Shown here one piece after another: positions 41,501-58,900 of a stretch of 64,000 bases of DNA; position 1 is the first letter of the stretch, and each line of letters starts with the position of its first letter. The translations under genes and the position numbers were made by a program. The notes below the pieces were generated by a model. The model had not been told where the DNA came from. It searched no databases and was given only the letters and a program-made list of their open reading frames with translations. The DNA comes from Glossina fuscipes (Eukaryota > Arthropoda > Insecta > Diptera > Glossinidae), in NCBI RefSeq assembly GCF_014805625.2, contig NW_023998432.1, positions 6,001,433-6,065,432 of the forward strand. The letters are read 5' to 3'.

Positions 41501-42239
41501 TACTTAAAAATACTGTAAAATTTTAAATAAATAATTATTCCTTTTTCTCATTACTCTTCTTTAGTTGTATGCGATAAAGTTCTCAATTGTTAATATAATT
41601 AATCACCATCAAACATACCGCCAAATTTAATATAACACATAGAAATAATACAATTTTCTAGAAGAAAGCGAAAGATTGTTACACAAAGATCACTGAAAGA
41701 TAAATATTTACAACTTTGGATTTCTGCCAATTACAGACCAATTTATGAACCAGGTCTTAATTGTAGAGGATTTCTTTATCTTAAATGTTAAACAGAAAGC
41801 TTATTTTATACAATTATAATCGAAATTGTACGTCTCTAATCAGTCGTACATTTCTATACCCTACATTAACGCTGCAATATGGGAATATACACTTTAGTCC
41901 GTAGGGAAAATGAAGCGAATCTCAAAGACAGAAATTATTCCTAATAGCTATGAATATTTCGAAGCAATTTCTCACAGGTATGAAAAGCTGCTTAGAGATA
42001 TATGTTTCCCAAATCGCTTATACCACACACTTTGATAAACTAATACTTATTTATAATGTTGACTTACTCTCCGACCACTCGATCATTCTCCCCTTATTTT
42101 ATAAGTGCGCGCAGGCAAAAAATCCAGCAAACGAAATCATTTGCAATTTCGTTTTAAAATAATGCAACGTAGTCATATTTAGATATGACTATACCTGTAA
42201 ATGGATTTGTAGATGGACCTCTTAAATCTTTCCTTCAAT
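35591..42239. other. Intergenic, no gene seen
   Basis: About 6.6 kb. Unrecognised frames include two minus-strand ones in succession (39348-39545, 39119-39322) and overlapping plus frames 39609-39897. The minus pair could be pieces of one decayed element, but I recognise no motif. There is a CCAA-type short tandem run at 40946-40970. Confidence 0.4.
40946..40970. repeat. (CCAA)n short tandem repeat
   Basis: About five CCAA units, flanked by degenerate CCAG/CCAGT words continuing to about 41015. Confidence 0.85.
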
Positions 42240-42850
42240 TTTTGGATATTGATTAGACTTTATTATGCCCACCACCGAAGGATGAGGGGTGCAATCATTG
42301 TGTCAAAACGTTTGCAAGGCCCAGAAGGAAGCATCAGAAATTACACAACGTACATATATTTTTGAGCAGCATCAAATTGCAAATCGAATTAAGCGAATTG
42401 GCGCAAAAATGACGCTATCAACATCAAATTTTGCAGAAATATTGAAACAGTTTGCACGCAGGTTGTTATTAAAAATGAAAAACTCAAACGCATATTCTAT
42501 GGTCGATGCTGAAGTATTTGCACAAGAATGGAAAAAATTTACCACGTCTACCCAATGCTTTAGTATATCAAAATTTAATGTGTTTTCCAATATCTGTATA
42601 ACAGAACTAAGCTTCAAAAACCGCATAACGTTGCCAGTTTCACATTTGAAATGTGAAACTTGAGCATGCCCGGCTTTTCGTCAGTCTACCTGCAAGCCTG
42701 CTCAACTGTGTAGTCTCCGTGGTAAACATTCTCCCGTTAGCGAAAATGAAGATATCGCCTACAAATTCGTGAAAGAATTTAGCATTAACTTAAATTTTTC
42801 TACAAAAGATTCGGTCCCGACCGAATTTAATTTTCTTACTTGTTTTATTA
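42240..42850 (+). repeat. Dispersed repeat, family A, copy 1
   Basis: It starts near 'cccaccaccgaaggatgagg' and carries 'acgtttgcaaggcccagaag'. It then has 'gtggtaaacattctcccgtt' followed by 'aaaatgaagatatcgcctac', and ends in 'gaccgaatttaattttctta' plus 'cttgtttt'. The same marker words recur in the same order at 47040-47725 and 48005-48480 and in reverse at 44215-44700 and 44775-45118. The reading frames 42289-42663 (plus) and 42372-42626 (minus) lie inside it and are not supported as genes. This kind of 'TACCC.tcaccgaagg...gggtataaaa' repeat is common in fly genomes. I cannot assign it to a named family. Confidence 0.7.
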
Positions 42851-43549
42851 TGTATTGTCTTATTTACGTAATATTAGATAGATATGTTTGGTCGTCTAGC
42901 AACTATGAGCAAAAAAAAAAGAAAGATTTGAAGATTTTACGTTTGTTTTCTGCAAAGATTATTCAGATCGTAAATAATCAATCGTCGCAACAAGTAGACT
43001 GCTATTACATATGTAGATGCGTATAAACGATAAAAACAGTAGTGTAAATATTTGTTAACGAATTGTTGCTGTGTACAATTTCAAATTTATACAAGTTGCC
43101 ATTTTATATAAAAACAGAAGGTATTTTTAGATTTAACGCCACGCACAAATCTAACCATTCTACGCGGTATTAACAATAACGAATAAAATATATGAAATAA
43201 TAATGAAAATGATAATAATAATTTAAAAAAAGCTAAATAAATAACAAAAATTGTTTGTGCTGATGCATCAGTCGTTGTTGTGATGTTCTCACGGCTATTT
43301 CTGTTTTTTAACATATGGTAAATAAATTTATTTACTTATTATGGCTATTAAACACAAATTGTAGTATAATACTTGAATCGAACCGCTCGCCATAGTCGGA
43401 CATATGCTTTGAAGATCGTATAAAGTTTCTTCTGATCACATTAATATAAGTCACGATCGCTTATTCGTTTGTCTGTCTGATTTTTACCTAAATCCAAAAG
43501 TTAAATCTTATAAGGGTTCTTTATCTCTTATTTATTTCCATTAACTTTT

Positions 43550-43860
43550 CAGCTTTTATGCCCTCCACCAGTTGTGGTCCAAGGGCATATTAAGTTCCTA
43601 AGTAAGAGTGCACCAATCAAAAGGACTTGAGATAGACCAACCTTTTATTACACCGATCGAGTCGCTTTCTTAATCCGTCTAAATGTGTCTGTCCGGCTTA
43701 CTTTCTTGTATTCAACGTACTTGTCGAAATTTTTGATATATTTCAATGAAATTTTGTATACTAATATGCTTTGGCCCAAGGATGAACGCTATTACGAATG
43801 GTTCACTTCCCATACAACGCCTTATTTGGAAAATCATTAACAATTATATCATCAGTATTA
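43550..43860 (+). repeat. Dispersed repeat, family B, copy 1
   Basis: Begins 'tgccctccaccagttgtgg' followed by 'aagggcatatta', then a GTCTGTCCGG-like stretch and 'tgaaattttgtatactaata', ending near 'cccatacaacgcctta'. The second half matches 57590-57700 inside the CYP18A1 intron. Confidence 0.55.
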
Positions 43861-44214
43861 TATAAATAAGTGTGTTAAGTGAAGTGATGTAGGTTATTTA
43901 TCGATAGATCTTTGCTCACTATAACATTTTTGCTTGCTTATTATTGCTGCAATCTATTGATGTTCACGTTGTTGATACCTTTTGGGCTTTATTTATATTT
44001 TTGTCTTCTTTTGTGGTTTTAAATTCTCTCGGTTTTCGGCGACCACTTGTCTTATTTTTATTGGTTTTGTTTTGATGATCTTTTGAATATATTATCCCTT
44101 TCTGGTAATGCAAAGATTAATACTTGCGTTCTATTCGAGACAACTAGAGCAACAATCATCTACATGTAGATAACATCTGTAATACTTTAAATGTTTGTTG
44201 TTTCCAAAAAATAA

Positions 44215-44700
44215 AAAAAAAACAAAAAAAAAAAGAAAACTATATTCGATCCTAACCGAACCTTTTGTACCGATCACCGTTATCCTAAAAAAGACTAAAA
44301 GAGCAATTTTGATACTCTATAATATTGAATGCTTTTTCGAGTTAATTTTTATATTTTCAGCATAAAATTGCAAATTAATGCGGTGTATGTGTTGCACTTT
44401 ATGAGAAACAAAAAACCCAAAATGCAAAGTCATTCAGTCATTTCCAAATTCTTTTGCGAATTTGTAGGCCATATCTTCATTTTTGCGAACGGGAGCATGT
44501 TTAACACAGTTACTATACAGTTAGGCCGACGGATAGGCAAATAGATGGACATACTTAGATGCATTTCGAATTTGAGACTAATCAAGGCTTTGTATACTTT
44601 TTGCGGGGTTTTGAAGTTTGCTTCTGCGCGTTATAGAAGTATTGACGAAAAAAAAAAAAAATATTGATACGCTACAATCCTGGGTAGACGTGGTCAACTT
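44215..44700 (-). repeat. Dispersed repeat, family A, copy 2 (reverse)
   Basis: Reverse-complement copy. 'tatattcgatcctaaccgaa' at 44240 corresponds to the 3' terminal 'ttcggttacgactgaatata' of the forward copies. 'tatcttcatttttgcgaacg' corresponds to the 'ttcgcaaaaatgaagata' core. It is preceded by an A-rich tract. The frame 44329-44544 lies inside. Confidence 0.65.
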
Positions 44701-44774
44701 TTGCCGTTTTTGTGCAGTTACAACACCAACGGTCTTATCTGTGTAGTTCATGAGTAATAAGCAAAAAGTTTTTT

Positions 44775-45118
44775 TTTTTCCTTTTTCAAGAATAGAGGTA
44801 TCCTCACTTCACGTAACACGGTAGGCGTGTCGTGCGATCGATTTGGCTCATTTTCAATAACAATCTACGTTCAAGAATTTTCAGTGTTATTGCAAAATTC
44901 AGAGCAGATATCTTCATTTTTGCGGTCAGGAAAATGTATACAATAGGCATCACATAGACGGACGGAGGGACATGCTTAATTCAATTAAGACTTTGATGCT
45001 GATCAAAAATTTCTACACTTTGTGGAGTGTTGATACGTCCTTCTGGATGTTGCAAACGTTTTGACGAAATGAATATACCAACCATCCTGCGTTGACGAGT
45101 ATACAAAGTCATTTCTAC
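44775..45118 (-). repeat. Dispersed repeat, family A, copy 3 (reverse)
   Basis: A second reverse copy directly following the previous one. It shows 'gatatcttcatttttgcggt', 'tagacggacggaggga' and 'ttgcaaacgttttgacgaaa' in the expected reverse order. It ends about 70 bases before the proposed phantom core promoter. Confidence 0.65.
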
Positions 45119-45186
45119 TGTTCTTTTGCCTGTTGTTGTTGATTGTTTTCGAATCCGATAAATTATTGTGTCAAGTAACGTGAAAT

Positions 45187-45221
45187 TCAGTACTGAAATT
45201 GAAGCGCTAGAAAGAGGAACT
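45187..45221 (+). promoter_or_regulatory. Possible Inr + DPE core promoter of phantom
   Basis: TCAGTA at 45187-45192 matches the arthropod initiator TCAGTY at five of six bases. With A45189 as +1, the sequence at exactly +28 to +33 is GGAACT, matching the downstream promoter element RGWYVT at five of six. No TATA box lies 30 bases upstream. This would give a 5' UTR of about 110 bases before the ATG at 45300. It is inference from motif spacing only. Confidence 0.3.
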
Positions 45222-45299
45222 GTTTATTGTTTTTCATTATTTTAGTAGTATTCGATTTAGTTCAAGTACAAAAGACGCTTTTTTTCTTTCATTATTGCA

Positions 45300-50314
<5,015 letters not shown>

Positions 50315-50700
50315 TAATAACTTTAAAATTTCAAAAAACATTTTCTGTTTTTATAAACATTTTTCATTCAAATTTGCGTATGCCTTTTTTTTCTATATTT
50401 TTTGCTTTATATTTATATGTATACTTGTGTGTGTATACTTGTGTCTATATTCAATTTCTTAACTTTCTAAGCAAATTAATTACTATTTAACAAACAACGA
50501 AACATAACTTAATTTTACTTTTACCTACAGTAATACATATATATTCAAGAGATGAATTATTATATGAGTTATATGAATTGTAAACTTTTATACAAAAGTG
50601 TAAGTGTAATTACTTAGTTTCTTTTATCTCTTTTTTTTTTTTTTTTTTTTTGGATGTTTGGCACTTTGGATTTATAATGTTTTTTTATGGTTTCAATCTT

Positions 50701-50738
50701 AATAAAATATCTTGATTCTAACAGTAACTGTAAATAAA
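50701..50738 (+). terminator. Probable poly(A) signals of phantom
   Basis: Two AATAAA hexamers (50701-50706 and 50733-50738), about 390 and 420 bases after the stop, just downstream of a T-rich run. In such AT-rich DNA the hexamer occurs often by chance, so the exact end is uncertain. Confidence 0.4.
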
Positions 50739-52836
50739 CTATACACTCTTCTTTCTTTAGGATTCCCAGAAGTTATAGAATAGACAACATAAACTAGCGA
50801 AAAAACTTATAGAATTTTCCTAATTTTAATGGGCTTCTTTTTCGTACGTGAATTTAAATTCATATTTTCATTTTTTGGTTACATGCATGTTATGACAATA
50901 AACACAAAACTTGTAATTGTAAAGAAGACGAAGAAGAAAAAAATAATAATATGAAATTTCATGAAGTTTCTGAATGAACTAGGACAGTCCTGCAAGTTCA
51001 ACTTAGCAAGGTAAATGAAATTTGCGACGAAAACATTAAAACAATTATTTTAATCTTAAACAGTTTGTAAACAATATCTAAAAGAAATACAGTGTGAAGT
51101 GAAGTTGAAGAACTATCATTAAATTGGTGAAGAAAATTTCGCTTAGTAATGGCGGAAGAGGCAAGTGGGCACTTTAAGGGATTCAAAATTCCCATGCCTC
51201 ATATTTACCATTCACAGGGACAGCGCGCATTTCCTTCTTTCATATAACCCGTGCAGATGAGTATACGATCGCGTGTGTCTCTGTGTGTGTGTATATTTGA
51301 TATGCTCGCATTCTTATGCTATTTCTTTATGTATATACTTATATAAACTTTTTGTATTTATATTTTTTTACTTTTAAAATATTTCTTATTAGTATATTAA
51401 CTAAACCACAGATATTTTTATTTGAATCGATTTTTTTTATTATAATTATTATTATTTATTAAAATATACGTTAATGAACACAGCTTCTTGGAGGATCAAA
51501 GAATAGAATTTGTTGTTATTGTGGTGTGCTTGTTACTGTTATAATAACATTATATATTTCTATGCATTAATTTTATTATTTTGTACGAAAGCAAGAAACA
51601 AATACGATTACTTCTTTAGAAATATTTTTAAAAATTTCATAAAACCTTAATGAAAATACATAAATAATCAAGTTTCAAAAGTTTTATAACACAAATCACT
51701 GTTAACTGTAATGAAATCTATCCTGCAGTGTAAAAAGTGACGTGTCTTGAATAATTACTTAGCAAAAAAAGTTAGTCTCTGTTGAAAAAAGGTGGCATTC
51801 TTACATTCTTCATAAAAGCGATTTTTGCAATTAAATCATTAAAACGCGGAGTATATCGTAGTAGCATATGAGATCATATTTAGAAGCTAACAAATGATTT
51901 TAAAAAGGATATAAACTTGAATGAAATTATTTCGAGTTTGTGGAAAGAAATGTACAGATTTAAGTAAACGGATAACTAAATATTTTTGGGAAGAAAGCTT
52001 TGAAGAAAGCAGCTTGTATTTGACAGGCTAGAGATGCGATTGTAATTATTAGCTATAAATTAAACGAAGCCCATATCCTGTGTTGCACTTACGCTGATCG
52101 TTTACGTATTTACGTTGGTCAATAGCTAAAGGTCTCGAGACGTAAGTTCGACACTTCGGCTTTTCAACGCATGATCGCTAATCTAAGGTTCGGAACTTTT
52201 CTAATAGTAAGTTACGCAACGGCTCACCGCAAAGGCAGTGTTATTTTGTGTTTTTTTGCTGTTATTTATATCTCACTGAAATAGTTCGCTCAAACAAAGT
52301 GTTTGTCAAACGAAGCGATGTATGTAAAATGCGTTTAGAAAATTCTTTCATTCGTGGTTTCTGGTATAAAACTATTTGCCGCCTTTTTAATGTCTAATTA
52401 TCCATTTTCATTTTCATCTTGTTTTTAAAAGTTTTTATTAATTTTTTCCAATATCTTAAATTTTTAAATTCGTTACTTTAAAGGAACCCTTTTAAAGTTT
52501 TTGCGCTTGAAATTCAATGAACAGAAATTTAGTTAAGCCCTACGTTAGTTGTTGAATACTTGTTTGTTGCTTTTTTACATTTTTCGTTTGCTTCACTAAT
52601 TTTATTTAATAAATACAAATTTTACTGATTTTTTTAATGATCCTGTTTAAGAAAAATTTTTATGCAAAATTTTGTTTTTAACAACGTTTTTACAATTTTT
52701 TTTCTTTATTCGAGTAACATTTGTTTTTTTCAAGTTTCTTCTCTTTTCGTTTTTGTTTTTTTATTATACTGTTTATGACGTTAGCAAGATAATGTTTAAA
52801 CGTCATTTAGGAACGGAACCGTGCTCAAGGCTTACC
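50739..52836. other. Intergenic spacer between the convergent P450 genes
   Basis: About 2.1 kb between the candidate poly(A) sites. It has no recognisable exon. The minus frame 50998-51195 and the plus frame 52672-52866 are low-complexity and not supported. Confidence 0.5.
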
Positions 52837-52847
52837 TTTATTTTATT
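52837..52847 (-). terminator. Candidate poly(A) signal of CYP18A1
   Basis: Two overlapping AATAAA hexamers on the minus strand (TTTATT on plus at 52837-52842 and 52842-52847), about 140-150 bases after the stop codon. Further candidates lie at 52705-52710 and 52601-52606. Confidence 0.35.
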
Positions 52848-52987
52848 TTTTGTTGTTTTTTCCTAAATTGTTTCCAATTATTATCGTTCAAAGTTTAATA
52901 ATTTACTTTGAAAATTTATGGATAATAAATCGTTCCCTTTATCTCTCTCTCGATCTCTCTTCGTTTCTCTTTCTGGCTTACTTTCCT

Positions 52988-55900
52988 TTAATTTGAACCT
53001 ACATTACGCATATGATGCGTTTCCACAATGTTTACTATCAATGGTCTTGGGGTTAAGCATACCTTAAACGATTCTGGGGTTATGGTAGCTCCGACATTAC
53101 CTTTCAAACTAGGTAATGGTTGACCGTCGGGCAATGTTATGTGAAACGAATGCATAAATGAAGAGAAGAATAAGAATAGTTCCATACGCGCTAAGACATC
53201 ACCCAAGCACATGCGTCTGCCCACGCCGAAAGGTATAAAATATTCAGGTTTGCGGACTTTGCCTTCAGCATCGAGGAAACGTTTTGGATTGAATTCTTCC
53301 GGTGTAGCCCATAAATTTGGATCCATATGCACACTGTTAATGAGCGGTATAACATGCGAACCAGCCGGTATTTTATAACCGTTTACCTCAACATCTCTGT
53401 AATGGATAAAGAAAACAAAAATAATAATATATATTCGTAAAATAATGTATGGGTTGCATACGAATTTAAGATAGAACGACATGTACCACATCTTTCCTAC
53501 AATTTGAAATGGGGTTAGTGTCGATAAAAAAAAACGAAAGAAAGAGTCAATTTACCGTTGTTCATTTTGCGGAATACTGCGAAAGATAGCACATCATTCA
53601 ATGAGAGCTTAGGATGACATATAGATGTCGCCATTATCGAACAATTCTTGTGCTACATTGGTTTTTGTAAAACAATTAAAAAATTTGAATTTCGTGGTCG
53701 GAAATCCATGAAATTTTAAAATATTTTGTTTGAAAATTGGTACTATCAAGAAATTATATAGATTCATCAATAGCCATTATACATCATAAAGTCATCCTAC
53801 GAACTTATTGATTGGTGTGTTATAACAAAACTTCTTATAAGGCTTGATTTTAAAGATTTGGAAAACAAACTTTTTTTATCGCTTCCCCTAACTCATGTAT
53901 ACAATAGTTCTAGAACGAAAACCCAATCTACTAATTGCACCGTATACTATGTGAACGCTTACATATTTGCCGATTTTTTAAGAAAACATTCATTGATATC
54001 AAAGTTGTGTCTCCTATATACAGCAATTGTGACGAACATATCTTTCGTAATCGTCGACATCTAAGTCATAATTACTTTTTCGCCATAGAGTTTACGAATA
54101 GCAGCGACTTAAATGAAAACTTTAGCGAACTTTGACAAATACTAGTAACAGCTTTTGGAAATGACAACGAATGAATCAAGTTTCCACGAAGACCAATCAA
54201 TCGCCTTGAAGTATTGACATATGTCTGGACGCGGTATTTATTGTTTATTTTTTAATGATTTTATTAACCGATTTTTTATAACTGCGTCATTAAGTTTTAT
54301 AAAATATATGCTGAACTTATCAATATTTACCACAATTTTATAATTCGATAGATCCAAAACAAGATATTCATTCATATCCATCGAGAACAGTTGACAGCGT
54401 ATCAAACAGATTAAGAAATTACGATTCTAAAGCGACACAAACCAAATTGCATCCCAATTATAGCCTATACAGATAATAGTATATCCCAATTAGAGACGCA
54501 TCAACCTCATATTGACATACTTTCACGGTTTTTCTCAGTTCATTAAACCTCTTTCAATCATTAATTATAATGTGTGTGCGAGTGTGTTTGAAAAAAACAA
54601 AAAAAAAAAACTATTAAATATAAAATGTAAATAAAAAAAACCAAATTAGTTTTTCTTTTGCCTTTCGTTCACAGTCCATGTGATGCCGGCCGGTTTCAAC
54701 GCTATTTCTAGGTCTTCGAAAGCTTACATGCACAAAACAACATAGCACAAGGCAATTGCAAATTCTACCGTAGCTTAGCAAACTAATAGGAAAACAGAAG
54801 AAGCAAAAACGAAAAACCAATGATGTATTTTCGTTGTTTTTTGCTTTTGCAATTTTTAATGATAACAATAATAACAAAAACGCGAGCGACACTCACGTGT
54901 TCAGTTTGCAAAATGAAATTTTCAACACTCCACGCACGGCACTGTAACGAACATTGATAATAAAATTTCCATTATTACAACAATAAAATCAATAACAATG
55001 ACAAACTTGATTAAAAGAAAAATTTATTGCCTTCAAAACAAAAAAAAACGCAAATGAAATTGAATCAACGTTCGCTCGTTGATATGCTTACATATGGGCA
55101 ATTAATCTCTTAACCATCTAAAGAAATTGGAACAAATTATTACGCATCTCTATGGTCATTAAGTAAGTAATAAAGCAGCTGTAGTAGCGGCTGTTACATG
55201 AATGCACTTAGGAGCACACACATCTTCATTTATGCACATACCGTAAGCGAAGTAAGTGAATTTGTCGATTAGTGACTTAAACAATGAAATTTTGATCATT
55301 CAAATATTTAGAATATTTGACTGCTTCCAAGCGATACGTGCTTCGTTTTTAAAAAGTATTTAAAATTTAACAAATCGTATTTTACTGACTAATTTATTTC
55401 AGGCTCACATGAACACTAGCATTAATAATAAATTAAAATCTGCCGCCATAAAGATTTTATATGTAAAAAATTTTTAAAATATCCAAGATTATCTACTAAC
55501 CTTGTTGGTGAGTGCGTAGTTGCTAAAGGTACTATACTAGATCTTCTCATTGATTCTAATATAGTGGACTCGGTAATAGGTAAAAATGGTAAATCTTCAA
55601 TAGACGGTAGACGATGACGTCCTACCACTTGATCTAATTCATCTTGTACTCTTCTCATCGATGCCGGATTGCGTAACATAAAAACATTTATCCATAATAA
55701 AGTTGTCTTGATGGTTTCCATACCGGCCGAAAATAAATCAATTATAACCTGAACAATTTGTTCTTCTATAAAAAGAAAAACAGAAGTTAAGATAGAAATG
55801 TTAGAAAATAAATCTGTTTTTTTTTTCTTTCTATAATAAATTATTCATTATTATTTTGAAAAGATTGGTTACAAGACATGAAGGAAAAACAATAAGTAAT

Positions 55901-58900
55901 TACAAGTAAAAATAGAAAATTCCTTAAGAAAATCTTAAAAATAATTTACCTTGATTTTTACCATCAAACAACTCGTCGTCTCTGCCTTCGGTCTTTGCTT
56001 TTTCAATTTCAGCCAAGTAGAAATCAATTAAATCCCGTATATTTGTTAAGTCAAATGTTTTTTTATGCTCATCGATAACATCTTGATAGAATTTTTGCAT
56101 TTCTTTACGATTTTTAATAATTTTATTTTTTGCCGTCAATATACTGGGTAGATATTGCACGGTCGGTATATAATCAACGGTATGAATCTCACCGAAGAGA
56201 CGCATACCCTCCTCAATTAGATAATTGAAACGACGAAATTTAGGATCATTTATGGAGAAACGCACCGACATCATAATACTACAAATAACATTACTGACTG
56301 CTACCGATATAGCTGGTGCCATATCCATTGGTTGACCGTCGGCTATTCTTAAGTAATTAATGTAGTCTTCAACTTCGGCCTAACATGTAAAAGGCAAAAA
56401 CAGGATTAGAAATAATAAATTAATATAAAATAATCTTCTGAAACATTCTTATTCTCTATAGGCAAATAGGGCCACGACAACAACTTAAAGCATAAAAAAC
56501 AAAACATATATTTTTGAACAAGCCGCGAAAGATTCGTATTTGGTATAAATGCTTATGAATGCCATTTAAAAAATAATTTCAATAGCTGTTCTAGGATAAG
56601 TCGTTAAAAAGGCTTGCTAATTAAGACTTAAGAGTATCTACAGTATTTGGTGAGGACTCAAAGTCTACTACTATTTACTTCCAAATTCCGCGTAGCACGT
56701 ACCATTATCCGCTTTTCCATATTATGTTTGCCGTTACCCATATAGGTCATGCCGAATTGCCTTAATTTGTCATGAAGAAAACGACGCTGATCTTTCCATA
56801 ACTTTCCTGTGCTATTGATAATACCTAGAAATAAATAAGCAAAATAAAAAAAAATTAAAATTATATTAATTATAAATGAATAAGTAAACCAATGTGTTTA
56901 AGTGCTCAATGCAAAACCGTATTTTATAAAGCGATTGATTGCAAATATATAGAAATCCGAATTTTCAATTTAGGATCAAACGGCATTAACGAAGAGTTCA
57001 GGTACACGTGTACGATACAAAGATGCCCATAAATCACGAGATTATCTGTATTGGAATATCTATATATTTACTAGAGGTCTGTCTATTGATATTCATTTCG
57101 CCCGAGTTTCTGTCTAATAACTTTACATCGCGTATTTCTTATCACACTACTGTGTCCGTATAAACGGCTGATAGATATACAAGGAACTTGTGGCACGCTT
57201 CAGATGAATTACAAAACGTATTTTTGGTCAGCGTAAGATTTTGTGTCTGTTTATTGTCATCTGTTTGTTGGTATCTGATTTGCACCCGCAGTTATAATAC
57301 CCACAATTAAAAAAAGTGAAATAGAAAGCTGAACCTTATCATATGTATTTTTAGTTTAGCGTGCACTGATCAATTTTTAAAGTAGTAAATAGTTCGGCTA
57401 CAACGAAGGGCACAATAAAAAAGAAAATGTAACCCACAATTCCTAGCAAATACTAAGCTAACACTAAGCTAAACCAATGCTGAGCGATTCGAAACTTTAA
57501 TGCTTGAAAAAGAAAAATTTTAGACTAATCCACCTTTCATTACATCGATCCGCTTAGGATTAGTTTCCAAATCAATTTAAATTTGTCTGCCCGTCTATCG
57601 ACGAAATTTTGTATGCTACGTAGATTGCACTTAAATGTACTATTCAAACTCAATTACATTGGACCAATGTTGTGGTCCCTATGTACATAACGCCTAATTT
57701 TAAAAAAGTCATAATAAATAAAAAAGGTGTAACTTCCTAAATTTCTCGACAGAAATTGTTAGTTATTACATTAGTTCTTTGGCGTACTTAGCTGATATGA
57801 AAAATTTGGATAGGACGGGCGATTGAATTTTTAGTTCCCCTTCCCATATAAATCTTTTCATATAAGGTAAGCCTGCATAAAGTATAAAAGTTCGATTTTT
57901 AATATTTCCTGGTGCAACATTGGTTAATAATAGTAATTTGATATAAAGATTAAATAAATGAAATAAAAGTATGTATCTGCATCGAAACAAGGGGTAATTT
58001 TTGCTATTTTAAACGAGAATAAACAAAGAACTGTAGCAATGTAGTGGAGGGTACTTAATGGTTGGCTTTGCCAAATTATAACATTTTCGTTTATATGACG
58101 ACTTGCAGAAAACCATTTTTTGTTTAGATTCTTTAAGGCAAAATATTGCAAGGCAGCATGATTTCTATTTTGACACAGCTGGAGTTTGTTTATATTCTTT
58201 TTTCTTATTGTTTTACTATATATGCATATTTAAAATAAAAAAATCTTTTGCCTTCATAAATACATTTTCTAACAATTTCTGAAAATGAAACGCCTCCGTG
58301 TTATATTTCATACCTACATTCAATGTCAAATTAATAGCGATTTTAAACGACAATCCAAAGCTATAAAATCTAGGTTTAAACTTCTAAACGAATTTCTCTT
58401 CATATATAAAGGAGACAGACACTATGTGGCTGGGTGGCAGGGAGATAGATGAGGCAGCCACTCACGAATAAAGGAGAATGTAGCAAGGAAAAGTACGCGA
58501 AGAGATAGAAGATAGCAAACCGACGGAGAGATCGATACCTTTGTTGCCGTGAACCGTTGGATGAACGACAAATACATAGACAAAGACAAGAAAGTTAACA
58601 GTCAGATGGACACATGAAGGGATTTACCGATAAATAGACTGACAAACAGACAACTGGAACGGATGGGCAGACGGAATGAAAAAAATGGATGGAGAAATGA
58701 AGATCGGTTGGCAGACAACGATAAGTAGACATGCAAGCGCATAAATGGATAGATGTTTTTGCAAGTATAACGTGGATATCTTGCTACAAAGGCTTAACCT
58801 CACGATGCCCGAAGGCACACAGACTCAACTCAACGTGCCTGGTGGAGATTAGTGCCCAAATTTCAGATGCGGACAAGTATGTCACTGTGTACTTTCCTCT

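Noticed and set aside
42289..42663. 124-codon plus frame
   Set aside because: It lies wholly within the family A repeat. Other copies have stops and shifts there.
52110..52215. Possible tRNA or tRNA-derived SINE (AAGTTCGACAC)
   Set aside because: There is no consistent cloverleaf, A box, tail or second copy.
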